DNA of 64,000 bases, from NCBI GenBank assembly GCA_964602515.1, contig CAZRRJ010000002.1, positions 682,001 through 746,000 on the forward strand, given 5' to 3'. Positions 54,925 to 63,271 of this stretch are shown piece after piece. Position numbers and translations under genes: made by a program. Every line of letters begins with the position of its first letter. Position 1 is the first letter of the stretch. This DNA is from Carboxylicivirga sp964602515 (lineage in GTDB: Bacteria > Bacteroidota > Bacteroidia > Bacteroidales > Marinilabiliaceae). The notes below the pieces were generated by a model. The model was not told the origin of the DNA. It did no database searches and was given only the letters and a program-made list of their open reading frames with translations.

Positions 54925-55608
54925 ATGATTCATACCAGAAATTTGACTAAAATAATAAGGAATGGAGGGGTGGAAACAACTATCTTACAAAATGTTAATA
55001 TAGACATTGAAGTGGGGGATTTTGTGGCTATTCTTGGACCATCAGGAAGTGGTAAATCAACTTTAATTAATATGATTGGGTTACTTGATAAACCAACTTC
55101 AGGTGAAGTATTCTTTATGGGACATGAGATAAGTAGATTAAAAGAGCGTCAGAGGAATAATTTGCGAAGAGGTGGGATAGGGTTTATATTTCAGAATTTT
55201 GGTTTAATTGACGAGCTTAACGTCTATGAAAATATTGAGCTTCCATTACAGTATTTAAAGTATACAAAGAAAAGCAGGCAACAGAAAGTTACTGAAATAT
55301 TATCAAGGTTTAAGATTTCTCATCTTCGAAATTATTATCCGGCTCAATTATCATCTTTACAGAAACAATTAGTAGCTATTGGAAGAGCTGTTATTACAAA
55401 ACCAGAAATGCTAGTGGCCGATGAGCCAACAGGTAATTTAACTTCGGCGTATGGAAATAAAGTCATGGAAGTATTGTCGTCACTTAACGAAGATGGAATG
55501 ACCATTGTAATGGCAACACATTCTGTAAGTGATGCAAATAGAGGACAACGTGTTATTCAGATGTTTGATGGCCATGTTGTAAGCGAAAATATTAAAACGA
55601 GGTTATAA
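54925..55608 (+). CDS. ABC transporter ATPase with degenerate signature motif
   Basis: A 227-residue ATPase of the MacB/LolD class. Walker A GPSGSGKST (38-46), Q-loop Q90 (FIFQNFG), Walker B with catalytic E167 (MLVADEPTG) and switch H199 (MATHS) are intact. The signature, normally LSGGQ, reads LSSLQ (142-146, YPAQLSSLQKQLVAIGRAV), so the two glycines are missing. Compare the second ATPase in this window, which has LSGGEKQR. It overlaps the permease start (TAATG), so the two are coupled. With a divergent NtrC-type two-component system, this is a regulated transport unit; substrate unknown. The signature change suggests reduced or altered ATP hydrolysis. Confidence 0.9.
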   Translation: MIHTRNLTKIIRNGGVETTILQNVNIDIEVGDFVAILGPSGSGKSTLINMIGLLDKPTSGEVFFMGHEISRLKERQRNNLRRGGIGFIFQNFGLIDELNVYENIELPLQYLKYTKKSRQQKVTEILSRFKISHLRNYYPAQLSSLQKQLVAIGRAVITKPEMLVADEPTGNLTSAYGNKVMEVLSSLNEDGMTIVMATHSVSDANRGQRVIQMFDGHVVSENIKTRL

Positions 55609-58037
55609 TGATGTTACACCATCATATAAAAGTTGCAATTCGCAATATTCGTAAGCAAGGAATTTACGCATTATTAAATTTCTTTGGCTTGTCAGTTGGT
55701 CTTGTGCTTGGCCTTTTTGTATTGCTTTTGGTGAAACATGAGTTAAATTACGATACCTCCTTTAGTGATAGTAGCCGTATTTACCGGATGGTAACAGAAG
55801 GTGTGTTGGGTTCTAATGTTATAAATAGTGCAACTTCACCTATGCCTCTGGGTGATATGTTGAGAGAAATGGAGGAAGTTGATGAAGTTGTTCGGTTTAT
55901 CCCAGGAGCGAATAACGTTGTAAGCAATGATAATGTTAAGTATAATGAAGACGGATTTTTGTTTGGAGATAGAAATTTCTTTCACTTGTTTGATGTAAAA
56001 TTTCTTAGGGGAAATGAAAAAGGAGCTCTTAGTAACTCAAGGGATCTGGTGATAACAGAGTCGGTTGCAAGGAAATACTTTGGTGATGAAGATCCGATCG
56101 GAAAGGTATTAGGGCGTGAAAATATTCAATATACAATTACAGGTGTTTGCGAAAATGTACCGGAATCCACACATTTTCAGTTTGGTTTTGTTGCATCAAT
56201 AAATACAATTGATGAAATTTTACTAAAGAAAGCTGACTCTGCTTATATTGAAAATTGGAAGGCAGATTGGTTGTATCTTAATTGTTATACCTACTTAAAA
56301 CTAAAAGAAGGCTTAGAGCAAAATAGTTTTATCGAAAAGGTTAACAATAAGAAGGATTTGCTGATAAGACCACAGGTGTTAGAGGTGATGAATGCTGAGG
56401 AATCAACAGATAGTATTGAATTGGCATTTGTATCTCAAAAAATACAGAGCATACACTTTGCATCGCATTTAGATGGAGAACTTAAAGCTAACTCAAACCC
56501 TATTTACGTTAAACTATTTATTTTTATTGCTGTTTTTGTGATGCTAACAACATGCATCAATTTTATAAATTTAACCACCGCAAAACTTCGAAATAAATAT
56601 CAGGAAGTTGGTTATCGCCAGTTAGTTGGAGCTACGCAAAGGCAGTTAATAACACAGTTTATGACTGAGGCTATAGTCTACAGTTTTGGAGCTATGTTTA
56701 TTGGAATGGTATTATTAGAATTATTGTTACCCTTTTTTAACGCTTATTTTGAGCTTAATCTTGAGTTTAATTTCTTCAAAGGTTGGATTGAGTTTTTTGG
56801 TATCATAGTTATTCTTTTAATTATTGGATTTATTGCTGGTAGTTTTCCGGCATTTTTCTTTTCAGGAAGAAAACCTGAAAAATTAATTGCAGGTGAATAT
56901 AAAATTGGAAATGCAGGTTTTGTTTTACGAAGTTTGTTGGTAGCTAGTCAGTTTGCTGTTGCTATGTTTTTGGTATTAGTAGCATCTGCAATGTGGTGGC
57001 AAATTAATTATATCAAAAATAATAATAATGATTTTAATACTGACAATATAATTGTTGTAGAAAGAGGGCATGCGGTCAGGGAAGATTTTAAAGGTTTTAA
57101 ATCCGAGCTCCTGAAAATTAAAAATGTGAAACATGTTAGTGCATGTAGTAGTTTGCCTGGAGATGATTATTTTCAAGGTACTTTTAGGATACAGAAAGGC
57201 GTAAACGATCAGGTTGTTATGCTTCCACTTAATTATGTTGATCAGGATTACTTTGAGTTAATGGGGATAAAACTAAAAGCGGGACGCTTTCTTAGTTCAG
57301 ATTTTGGAGATAGCTTGAGTGTTATGTTGAATGAAGAAGCTGTTAAGCAGCTTGATCTCCGGAAGCCACTGGGTGAAGAAATAGAAGTGTTTGGAAAAGT
57401 GGATTGGTCATTAAGTACTATAGGTGTTGTCAAAAATTTTCATTATGAATCTTATTTTTCAAAAATAAAGCCGCTGGCTTTAATTCTGTTGTATGAGAAG
57501 ATGAGATTTGAGTATGTTTTGATTGATGTTAACCAAGGAAATAAGACAAATATTGCTGAGATTAAAAAGATATGGAATAATTATTCCAATGGAGCTCCCT
57601 TCCAATATGCAACTTTAAAAGAGCGGCTTGATAGTCTGTATGAAGAAGATGTTCGTATAGCCAGGATTATAACTATTTTTGCTATGCTGTCTTTATTTAT
57701 TGCTATGATGGGAATTATCTCTTTAGTAGCTTTTATTATTGAATATAAAGCATATTCAATTGCTATTAAAAAAGTTTTGGGAGCACCGCGTCAAACAATA
57801 ATATTACAAGTGTTTTCCATGTTTGGTGCATACGTAGTACTGGGGGTAGTTTTGGCTATATTTCCTGCTTATAGTGCAATAAATGCATGGGGAAATAGTT
57901 ATGCTTACTTTGAAATTATTAGTGTTTGGGTGTTTATAGCATGGGCATTAATACTAATCACGTTATCCTTTCTTGTTGTTTTGTATCAGACTTTTATAGG
58001 GGTTTCAGTCAGTCCACTCAGAAAATGGTACTCCTAA
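55608..58037 (+). CDS. MacB/FtsX-type ABC permease, duplicated form
   Basis: An 809-residue permease. TM1 (~19-42, NFFGLSVGLVLGLFVLLLV) precedes a periplasmic MacB-like domain, then about three helices from ~298 to ~420. A further helix at ~445-465, a second periplasmic region and three C-terminal helices (LFIAMMGIISLVAFIIEY and two more) follow. The two-half arrangement of FtsX modules is typical of Bacteroidetes permeases of this size. It begins at the overlapping base of the ATPase stop. The pair probably performs mechanotransmission or export of a lipid, peptide or lipoprotein; the substrate is not visible. Confidence 0.9.
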   Translation: MMLHHHIKVAIRNIRKQGIYALLNFFGLSVGLVLGLFVLLLVKHELNYDTSFSDSSRIYRMVTEGVLGSNVINSATSPMPLGDMLREMEEVDEVVRFIPGANNVVSNDNVKYNEDGFLFGDRNFFHLFDVKFLRGNEKGALSNSRDLVITESVARKYFGDEDPIGKVLGRENIQYTITGVCENVPESTHFQFGFVASINTIDEILLKKADSAYIENWKADWLYLNCYTYLKLKEGLEQNSFIEKVNNKKDLLIRPQVLEVMNAEESTDSIELAFVSQKIQSIHFASHLDGELKANSNPIYVKLFIFIAVFVMLTTCINFINLTTAKLRNKYQEVGYRQLVGATQRQLITQFMTEAIVYSFGAMFIGMVLLELLLPFFNAYFELNLEFNFFKGWIEFFGIIVILLIIGFIAGSFPAFFFSGRKPEKLIAGEYKIGNAGFVLRSLLVASQFAVAMFLVLVASAMWWQINYIKNNNNDFNTDNIIVVERGHAVREDFKGFKSELLKIKNVKHVSACSSLPGDDYFQGTFRIQKGVNDQVVMLPLNYVDQDYFELMGIKLKAGRFLSSDFGDSLSVMLNEEAVKQLDLRKPLGEEIEVFGKVDWSLSTIGVVKNFHYESYFSKIKPLALILLYEKMRFEYVLIDVNQGNKTNIAEIKKIWNNYSNGAPFQYATLKERLDSLYEEDVRIARIITIFAMLSLFIAMMGIISLVAFIIEYKAYSIAIKKVLGAPRQTIILQVFSMFGAYVVLGVVLAIFPAYSAINAWGNSYAYFEIISVWVFIAWALILITLSFLVVLYQTFIGVSVSPLRKWYS

Positions 58038-58130
58038 GTGAATTATTTGCATTTGTATATGGCTTTAATTTTTTGAATAAAAGTTAAAGATATTCTTCTA
58101 CGAATATCAATTTAACACCTGTTTTTAAAT

Positions 58131-58159
58131 GTTGTATATGAAAAAATTCGATATATTTG
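58131..58159 (+). promoter_or_regulatory. Candidate secDF promoter
   Basis: TTG at 58132-58134, a 17-bp spacer, and TATATTTG at 58152-58159, matching the Bacteroidetes TTG / TAnnTTTG pair. It is 54 bp before the secDF start. Confidence 0.45.
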
Positions 58160-58212
58160 CGCGACTAAGATGAGAAAGTTTGTCAAAACGAATTAATAAA
58201 AATTACTAACAA

Positions 58213-61200
58213 ATGCAGAACAAAGGAGCTATTAGACTTTTTGCCATATTATTGGTACTGGTCAGCTTATATCAATTGATGTTTACATTCCAAGCTCGAA
58301 GAGTGGAAAATGTGGCGAAAGAGATTGCAGGCGGTAACCCCGATTTAGAGTTTGCCTACCTGGATTCAATCAAAAACGAGACGGTTTATAACTTTTTATG
58401 GGTAGCAAGAAAGTATACTTACCAGGAGTGTAAAGAACGTGAGATAAACTTCGGTCTTGACCTGAAAGGTGGTATGAATCTTATTCTTGAGGTAAAAGTA
58501 GCTGATGTTGTGAGGGCTCTTGCTAATTATAATACTGACGAGACTTTCTTAAAAGCCTTAAAAGAAGCAGAAGAAGCTGAGAAGAGTTCTTCGGATGATT
58601 TTATTAAATTATTTGGTAAAGCATTCTCCGAAATTGATCCGGATGCTCAATTAGCAACTATTTTTAATACAGTTGAACTTAAGGAGCGTGTTAATTATAA
58701 TTCAACAAATGAGGAAGTACTTAAAGTGATTCGTGAGGAATCAACAAGTGCTATAGATAATGCGTTTAATATTCTCCGTTCACGTATCGATCGTTTTGGT
58801 GTTACTCAGCCTAATATTCAACGATTAGAAAAAGCAGGTCGTGTATTGGTTGAATTACCGGGTGTAACAGACCCTCAGCGGGTACGTAAGTTATTACAGG
58901 GAACAGCAAGCCTTGAATTCTGGGAAACATTCGAAAACTCAGAATTATTTGAATCTTTGGTTAAGGCAGATGAAAAAGTGCGTGAAATTGAAGCCGCTAA
59001 GATGCCTGTTTCGGAAGTTATTGTTGCTGAAGATGTTGAAGATACAACTGAAGGAGATGAAGAGTCGTCTTTAGTTGATCAGTTGGCAGAGGATGCATCT
59101 TCTACAGATTCATTGGAAGCAAGTGGTGCTAAATCACTATTTACTTATTTAAAGCCAAATCATCCTCAGCAAAGAGGACCTGTTGTAGGTATAGCTTTAT
59201 CGCGAGATACCGCAGAAGTAAACAGCTATTTTGCTAATCCCTCAATTAAAAGCTTATTTCCTAAAAACGCACGTTTTTTATGGACAGTTAAGCCAATTGA
59301 TAAAGAGTACTTAATAAACCGTTTTGGAAATGATATTAACGAAAAAGAAACAGCTTTTCAGTTAGTAGCAATTAAAGTAAGTACGCATGATGGACGTCCT
59401 CCTTTAGAAGGTGATGTAATTACTTCTGCTCGCAGTCAGACTAACCAGCGTGGACAGTTTGAAGTAAGTATGAGTATGAATGCCGAAGGTGCTAAAACAT
59501 GGTCGCGACTTACAGGTGCCAATGTAGATAGAAGTATTGCTGTTGTACTGGATGGTTTTGTGTATAGTTTTCCAACTGTTAATCAGAAAATTGATGGTGG
59601 AAGCAGTCAAATTACAGGAAACTTTACACCAGAAGAGTCACAGGATTTAGCAAACATACTTAAGTCAGGTAAACTGCCGGCTCCAGCACGTATTGTTGAA
59701 GATACGGTTGTTGGTCCTTCTTTAGGGCAGGAAGCTGTAGATAGCGGTTTAAGCTCTTTTGTGTGGGCTTTTGTAGTTGTACTTATTTACATGCTGTTAT
59801 ACTATGGTATGCGTGCAGGTTGGGTAGCTGATTTTGCTTTAGTTGCCAACATGTTTTTCATCATGGGTGTTTTAGCTTCTTTTGGTGCAGTCTTAACTCT
59901 TCCTGGAATCGCTGGTATTGTTCTTACAATAGGTATGTCGGTTGATGCTAATGTGCTTATATATGAGCGTATTAAAGAGGAACTCAGGTCGGGTAAAGGT
60001 GTTCAGTTGGCTATTAAGGATGGTTACAATAATGCCTTCTCTGCTATTATTGATGCCAACGTTACAACATTTTTAACCGGGTTAATATTGTTCTTATTCG
60101 GAACAGGACCTATCAAAGGTTTTGCAACAACATTAATGATTGGTATTGCAACATCGTTCTTCTCAGCAATCTTTATTACACGTTTGATTTTAGAGCAGAT
60201 GTTAAGTAAGAACAAGGCCTTGGTGTTCGATACGAAGTTAACACGTAACCTTTACAAGAATATGCATGTGAAATTCCTTGAAAAGCAAAAACTTTTCTTT
60301 GTTATTTCTGCTGTTGCAATTGTTCTGTCAATAGGTTCGTTAGCTACTCGTGGATTAAAGCAAGGAATTGATTTTACAGGAGGGCGTACTTTTGTTGTTC
60401 GTTTCGATGAACAAGTGTCTTCGGTTGATGTTCAAAAAGCTTTAACTGAAGAGTTTGAAGACGCACATGTAGAGGCAAAACAATTTGGTAGCCAAGGAAA
60501 CCAGGTACGTATTGCAACGAATTACATGATTGAAGAGAACTCTGATGAAATTGATAATAATGTTGAAGGTAAGTTATATGCCGGATTGAAGTCATTTATT
60601 AAATCTGATGTTTCGCAAGATGAGTTCTTAGCAAATTATCGAATGAGTTCTCAGAAAGTAGGGCCTACAATTGCAAGTGATATTAAGAGGAATGCAGGTT
60701 TAGCAATTCTGTTTAGTTTAATTGTTATTTTCTTATATATCCTGATGCGTTTTCGTAATAAGGAGTTTGGATATGGTGCTATTGCAGCTTTGTTGCACGA
60801 TGTTATCATTGTATTGGGAATTTTCTCAATAACCTATTCATTTATGCCATTCTCAATGGAGATTGATCAGGCTTTTATAGCAGCTATTCTGACTGTAATT
60901 GGGTACTCAATAAATGATACTGTAGTTGTGTTTGACCGTATTCGTGAGTACTTCAAATTATATCCAAAGCGAGATAAGGGAGAAGTTGTTGATGCGGCAC
61001 TTAACTCAACAGTGAGTCGTACAGTAAACACATCTTTAACTACTTTTGTGGTGCTGTTGGTAATCTTCCTTTTTGGTGGTGAGGTTATACGCGGTTTTGT
61101 ATTTGCATTAATGGTTGGTGTGTTAGTAGGTACTTACTCATCATTGTTTATTGCAACACCAGTGGCTTTTAACTTCCTTAAGAAGAAGGCAAAAAAATAA
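58213..61200 (+). CDS. secDF: Protein translocase SecDF, fused
   Basis: SecD and SecF use the proton-motive force to pull proteins through SecYEG at the periplasmic side. Here they are one 995-residue protein, the usual form in Bacteroidetes. SecD part (~1-680): TM1 at ~7-26, LDLKGGMNLILEVKVADVV, periplasmic P1 domain, an acidic insert at ~270-300 (EDVEDTTEGDEES), then the membrane block with VLTIGMSVDANVLIYERIKE. SecF part (~690-995): GIDFTGGRTFVV, then LTVIGYSINDTVVVFDRIRE and the final helices. Both conserved D-x-x-V/N-x-D(R) segments are present. It has its own promoter and terminator. Confidence 0.97.
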   Translation: MQNKGAIRLFAILLVLVSLYQLMFTFQARRVENVAKEIAGGNPDLEFAYLDSIKNETVYNFLWVARKYTYQECKEREINFGLDLKGGMNLILEVKVADVVRALANYNTDETFLKALKEAEEAEKSSSDDFIKLFGKAFSEIDPDAQLATIFNTVELKERVNYNSTNEEVLKVIREESTSAIDNAFNILRSRIDRFGVTQPNIQRLEKAGRVLVELPGVTDPQRVRKLLQGTASLEFWETFENSELFESLVKADEKVREIEAAKMPVSEVIVAEDVEDTTEGDEESSLVDQLAEDASSTDSLEASGAKSLFTYLKPNHPQQRGPVVGIALSRDTAEVNSYFANPSIKSLFPKNARFLWTVKPIDKEYLINRFGNDINEKETAFQLVAIKVSTHDGRPPLEGDVITSARSQTNQRGQFEVSMSMNAEGAKTWSRLTGANVDRSIAVVLDGFVYSFPTVNQKIDGGSSQITGNFTPEESQDLANILKSGKLPAPARIVEDTVVGPSLGQEAVDSGLSSFVWAFVVVLIYMLLYYGMRAGWVADFALVANMFFIMGVLASFGAVLTLPGIAGIVLTIGMSVDANVLIYERIKEELRSGKGVQLAIKDGYNNAFSAIIDANVTTFLTGLILFLFGTGPIKGFATTLMIGIATSFFSAIFITRLILEQMLSKNKALVFDTKLTRNLYKNMHVKFLEKQKLFFVISAVAIVLSIGSLATRGLKQGIDFTGGRTFVVRFDEQVSSVDVQKALTEEFEDAHVEAKQFGSQGNQVRIATNYMIEENSDEIDNNVEGKLYAGLKSFIKSDVSQDEFLANYRMSSQKVGPTIASDIKRNAGLAILFSLIVIFLYILMRFRNKEFGYGAIAALLHDVIIVLGIFSITYSFMPFSMEIDQAFIAAILTVIGYSINDTVVVFDRIREYFKLYPKRDKGEVVDAALNSTVSRTVNTSLTTFVVLLVIFLFGGEVIRGFVFALMVGVLVGTYSSLFIATPVAFNFLKKKAKK

Positions 61201-61220
61201 ATAGAGGAATTGCCTCTGTT

Positions 61221-61257
61221 AAAGCTCCAAGGTATAACCTTGGAGCTTTTCTTTTTA
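61221..61257 (+). terminator. Rho-independent terminator of secDF
   Basis: AAAGCTCCAAGGT (61221-61233) and ACCTTGGAGCTTT (61237-61249) are perfect inverses with a three-base loop, followed by a T-rich tail. It lies 20 bp after the stop. Confidence 0.88.
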
Positions 61258-61286
61258 TTGTAGCTGATTCTATTTTATTATCTTTG
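61257..61286 (+). promoter_or_regulatory. Candidate tatA promoter
   Basis: TTG at 61258-61260, an 18-bp spacer, and TATCTTTG at 61279-61286, both good matches to the Bacteroidetes consensus. It is about 20 bp before the tatA start and directly after the secDF terminator. Confidence 0.5.
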
Positions 61287-61305
61287 GCTTTTAAATATTA
61301 AAAAA

Positions 61306-61659
61306 ATGGGTGGCTCTGAAATCATTATTATAATATTAGTTGTTTTGCTTTTGTTTGGTGCAAAAAGCATTCCTGATTTGGCTCGTATGCTGGGTAAGGG
61401 CATGAATGAGTTTAGGCGTGCATCTGATGAGATTAAACGTGAGTTTCGTGAAAACACCAGTGACATTACTGAGGTTGTTAGTGAAACAAAAAAAGAGCTA
61501 AATAAAGAGGTTAGTGCTATTAGTTCAGTAGTTGAGGAAGAAATAGCAGATCCTGATCCGTATAATTTAGAGAAAGAGTCAGAAAAGAAAGCAGAGGAAG
61601 ATGAAGTGCCTCCTGGCTCTCCTAATGGACCTGTCTCTCGTGAAGATTCTATAGATTAA
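61306..61659 (+). CDS. tatA: Twin-arginine translocase subunit TatA/TatE
   Basis: TatA forms the protein-conducting pore for folded proteins with twin-arginine signals. The 117-residue protein has a single N-terminal helix (SEIIIIILVVLLLFGAKSIP), the FG-x-K-x-L-P/S-type hinge (LLFGAKSIPDLARMLGKGM), an amphipathic helix (NEFRRASDEIKREF) and a long acidic C-terminal tail (~60-117) rich in E, S and P. No tatC is adjacent. It lies 17 bp before the antiporter gene. I cannot distinguish TatA from TatE by sequence alone. Confidence 0.92.
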   Translation: MGGSEIIIIILVVLLLFGAKSIPDLARMLGKGMNEFRRASDEIKREFRENTSDITEVVSETKKELNKEVSAISSVVEEEIADPDPYNLEKESEKKAEEDEVPPGSPNGPVSREDSID

Positions 61660-61675
61660 TAAAAAGATTTTTTGT

Positions 61676-62608
61676 ATGATCCCTGTTCTATATTTGCTAG
61701 CCGGATTTGTTGTGTTGTTTTTTAGTGGAGACTGGATCGTAAAGTCAAGTGTACAATTAGCACGTCATTTAAAGGTTTCCACACTTGTTATCGGGATTAC
61801 TGTTGTTGCTTTTGGTACATCAGCACCAGAGCTGCTTGTTAGTTTAAGGGCAGTTTACGATGGTTCTGCAGATATCTCTATTGGAAATATTGTTGGCTCA
61901 AATATTGCTAACATTGCTTTAGTACTTGGGATGGTTTCGATAATATATCCTGTAAAAGTTAAGAAAAAAGGCGTTTGGTTTGATTGGCTGATTATGATGG
62001 TTGCGACTGTTTCGCTAACCCTGTTTAGCTATAATTACAAGCTTAGTTCTTTTGAAGGTATCATATTCTTAGTAATATTAAGTGTGTACCTTATTTGGTC
62101 TGTATACAGTAGTCGGAAACAAAGTAAAAAAGAGGATGAAATATTTCCCCCGTCAATGAGCTTGTGGAAAGTAATTGGCTTATTTGCTTTGGCAGCTACA
62201 GGCTTGTATTTTGGAGCTGATTGGCTTGTAATAGGTGCCAAGAGTATTGCAAGGAAGTTTGATGTGAGTGAACGTGTAATTGGTATATCAATTGTGGCTT
62301 TCGGAACCAGTGTTCCTGAATTAGCAACATCATTAATTGCAGCCTTTAAGAAGGAAACAGATATATCTATTGGAAATATAATCGGATCCAATATTTTTAA
62401 TATATGGGCAATATTGGGTATAACAGCCGCTTTAAAGCCAATTAATATAAATCCATCGATGGTTAGTTATGATTATTGGTGGATGACGGGTATTGCTGTA
62501 ATGCTCTTTTTAATGATTCTCCCACTGTCAAAAGGTTTAATCTCCCGGTGGAAAGGAACCATTATGTTTTTAGTTTACATTTTATATATCTATTTGCTAT
62601 TTGTTTAA
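61676..62608 (+). CDS. Calcium/sodium antiporter (CaCA family, YrbG-like)
   Basis: A cation exchanger of the inner membrane. The 310-residue protein has about ten helices in two repeated halves. The two alpha-repeats are visible as VVAFGTSAPELLVSL with GNIVGSNIANI (first half) and VAFGTSVPELATSLI with GNIIGSNIFNI (second half); their Glu residues are the ion-coordinating positions. Length is typical. It is 16 bp after tatA and 3 bp before the ATPase gene, so it belongs to one transcript with them. Ca2+/Na+ exchange is the family activity; actual ions are untested. Confidence 0.94.
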   Translation: MIPVLYLLAGFVVLFFSGDWIVKSSVQLARHLKVSTLVIGITVVAFGTSAPELLVSLRAVYDGSADISIGNIVGSNIANIALVLGMVSIIYPVKVKKKGVWFDWLIMMVATVSLTLFSYNYKLSSFEGIIFLVILSVYLIWSVYSSRKQSKKEDEIFPPSMSLWKVIGLFALAATGLYFGADWLVIGAKSIARKFDVSERVIGISIVAFGTSVPELATSLIAAFKKETDISIGNIIGSNIFNIWAILGITAALKPININPSMVSYDYWWMTGIAVMLFLMILPLSKGLISRWKGTIMFLVYILYIYLLFV

Positions 62609-62611
62609 GCT

Positions 62612-63271
62612 ATGGTAAATTGTCGACAGATTAGGAAAAGTTATGGTGAGCTAGAGGTTTTAAAGGGTATTGATTTAACCATAAATGCCGGAGAGGTGGT
62701 TGCAATTGTTGGAGCTAGTGGAGCCGGTAAAACCACTTTATTACAAATTCTGGGGTCTTTAGATAAGCCAAGTTCCGGAGAAGTATCATTGGATGGGGTA
62801 GATTTGAAAAGTTTGAGCGGAAAAGAGCTCTCCCGCTTTCGTAATACGAAGATTGGATTTGTTTTTCAATTTCATCAGTTACTGCCTGAGTTTACTGCTA
62901 TAGAGAATGCAATGTTACCAGCTCTGATTAATGGTAAATCAAAAGGAGAAGCAGAAAAGAAGGCAAAGGAGTTGTTGTCATTCTTAAGCCTTGATCATCG
63001 TTTGGAACATAAACCGTCCGAACTTAGTGGTGGAGAAAAGCAGCGTGTTGCTGTTGCACGTGCCTTGATTAATGGTCCGGCAGTTATATTTGCTGATGAG
63101 CCTTCCGGTAATTTGGACTCTCATAGTCAGGAAGAGTTACAAAAACTATTTTTCGATTTGCGTGACGCTTTTAATCAAACATTTGTTATTGTTACTCACG
63201 ATTATCACTTGGCAAAAATGTGTGATCGTATGATAGAAATGAAGGATGGCCTAATTTATAATAGTCAATAA
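62612..63271 (+). CDS. LolD-like ABC transporter ATPase
   Basis: 219 residues. Walker A GASGAGKTT (34-42), Q-loop FVFQFHQLLPEFTA, signature LSGGEKQRVAVARAL and Walker B VIFADEPSGNLDS are all canonical, and the switch His is in TVTHDYH-like VTHDYHLA. FHQLLPEFTA is typical of LolD, which with LolC/E moves lipoproteins out of the inner membrane; however, no lolC/E permease is in the window. The gene overlaps the next ORF by one base. The lipoprotein role is therefore a family inference. Confidence 0.9.
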   Translation: MVNCRQIRKSYGELEVLKGIDLTINAGEVVAIVGASGAGKTTLLQILGSLDKPSSGEVSLDGVDLKSLSGKELSRFRNTKIGFVFQFHQLLPEFTAIENAMLPALINGKSKGEAEKKAKELLSFLSLDHRLEHKPSELSGGEKQRVAVARALINGPAVIFADEPSGNLDSHSQEELQKLFFDLRDAFNQTFVIVTHDYHLAKMCDRMIEMKDGLIYNSQ

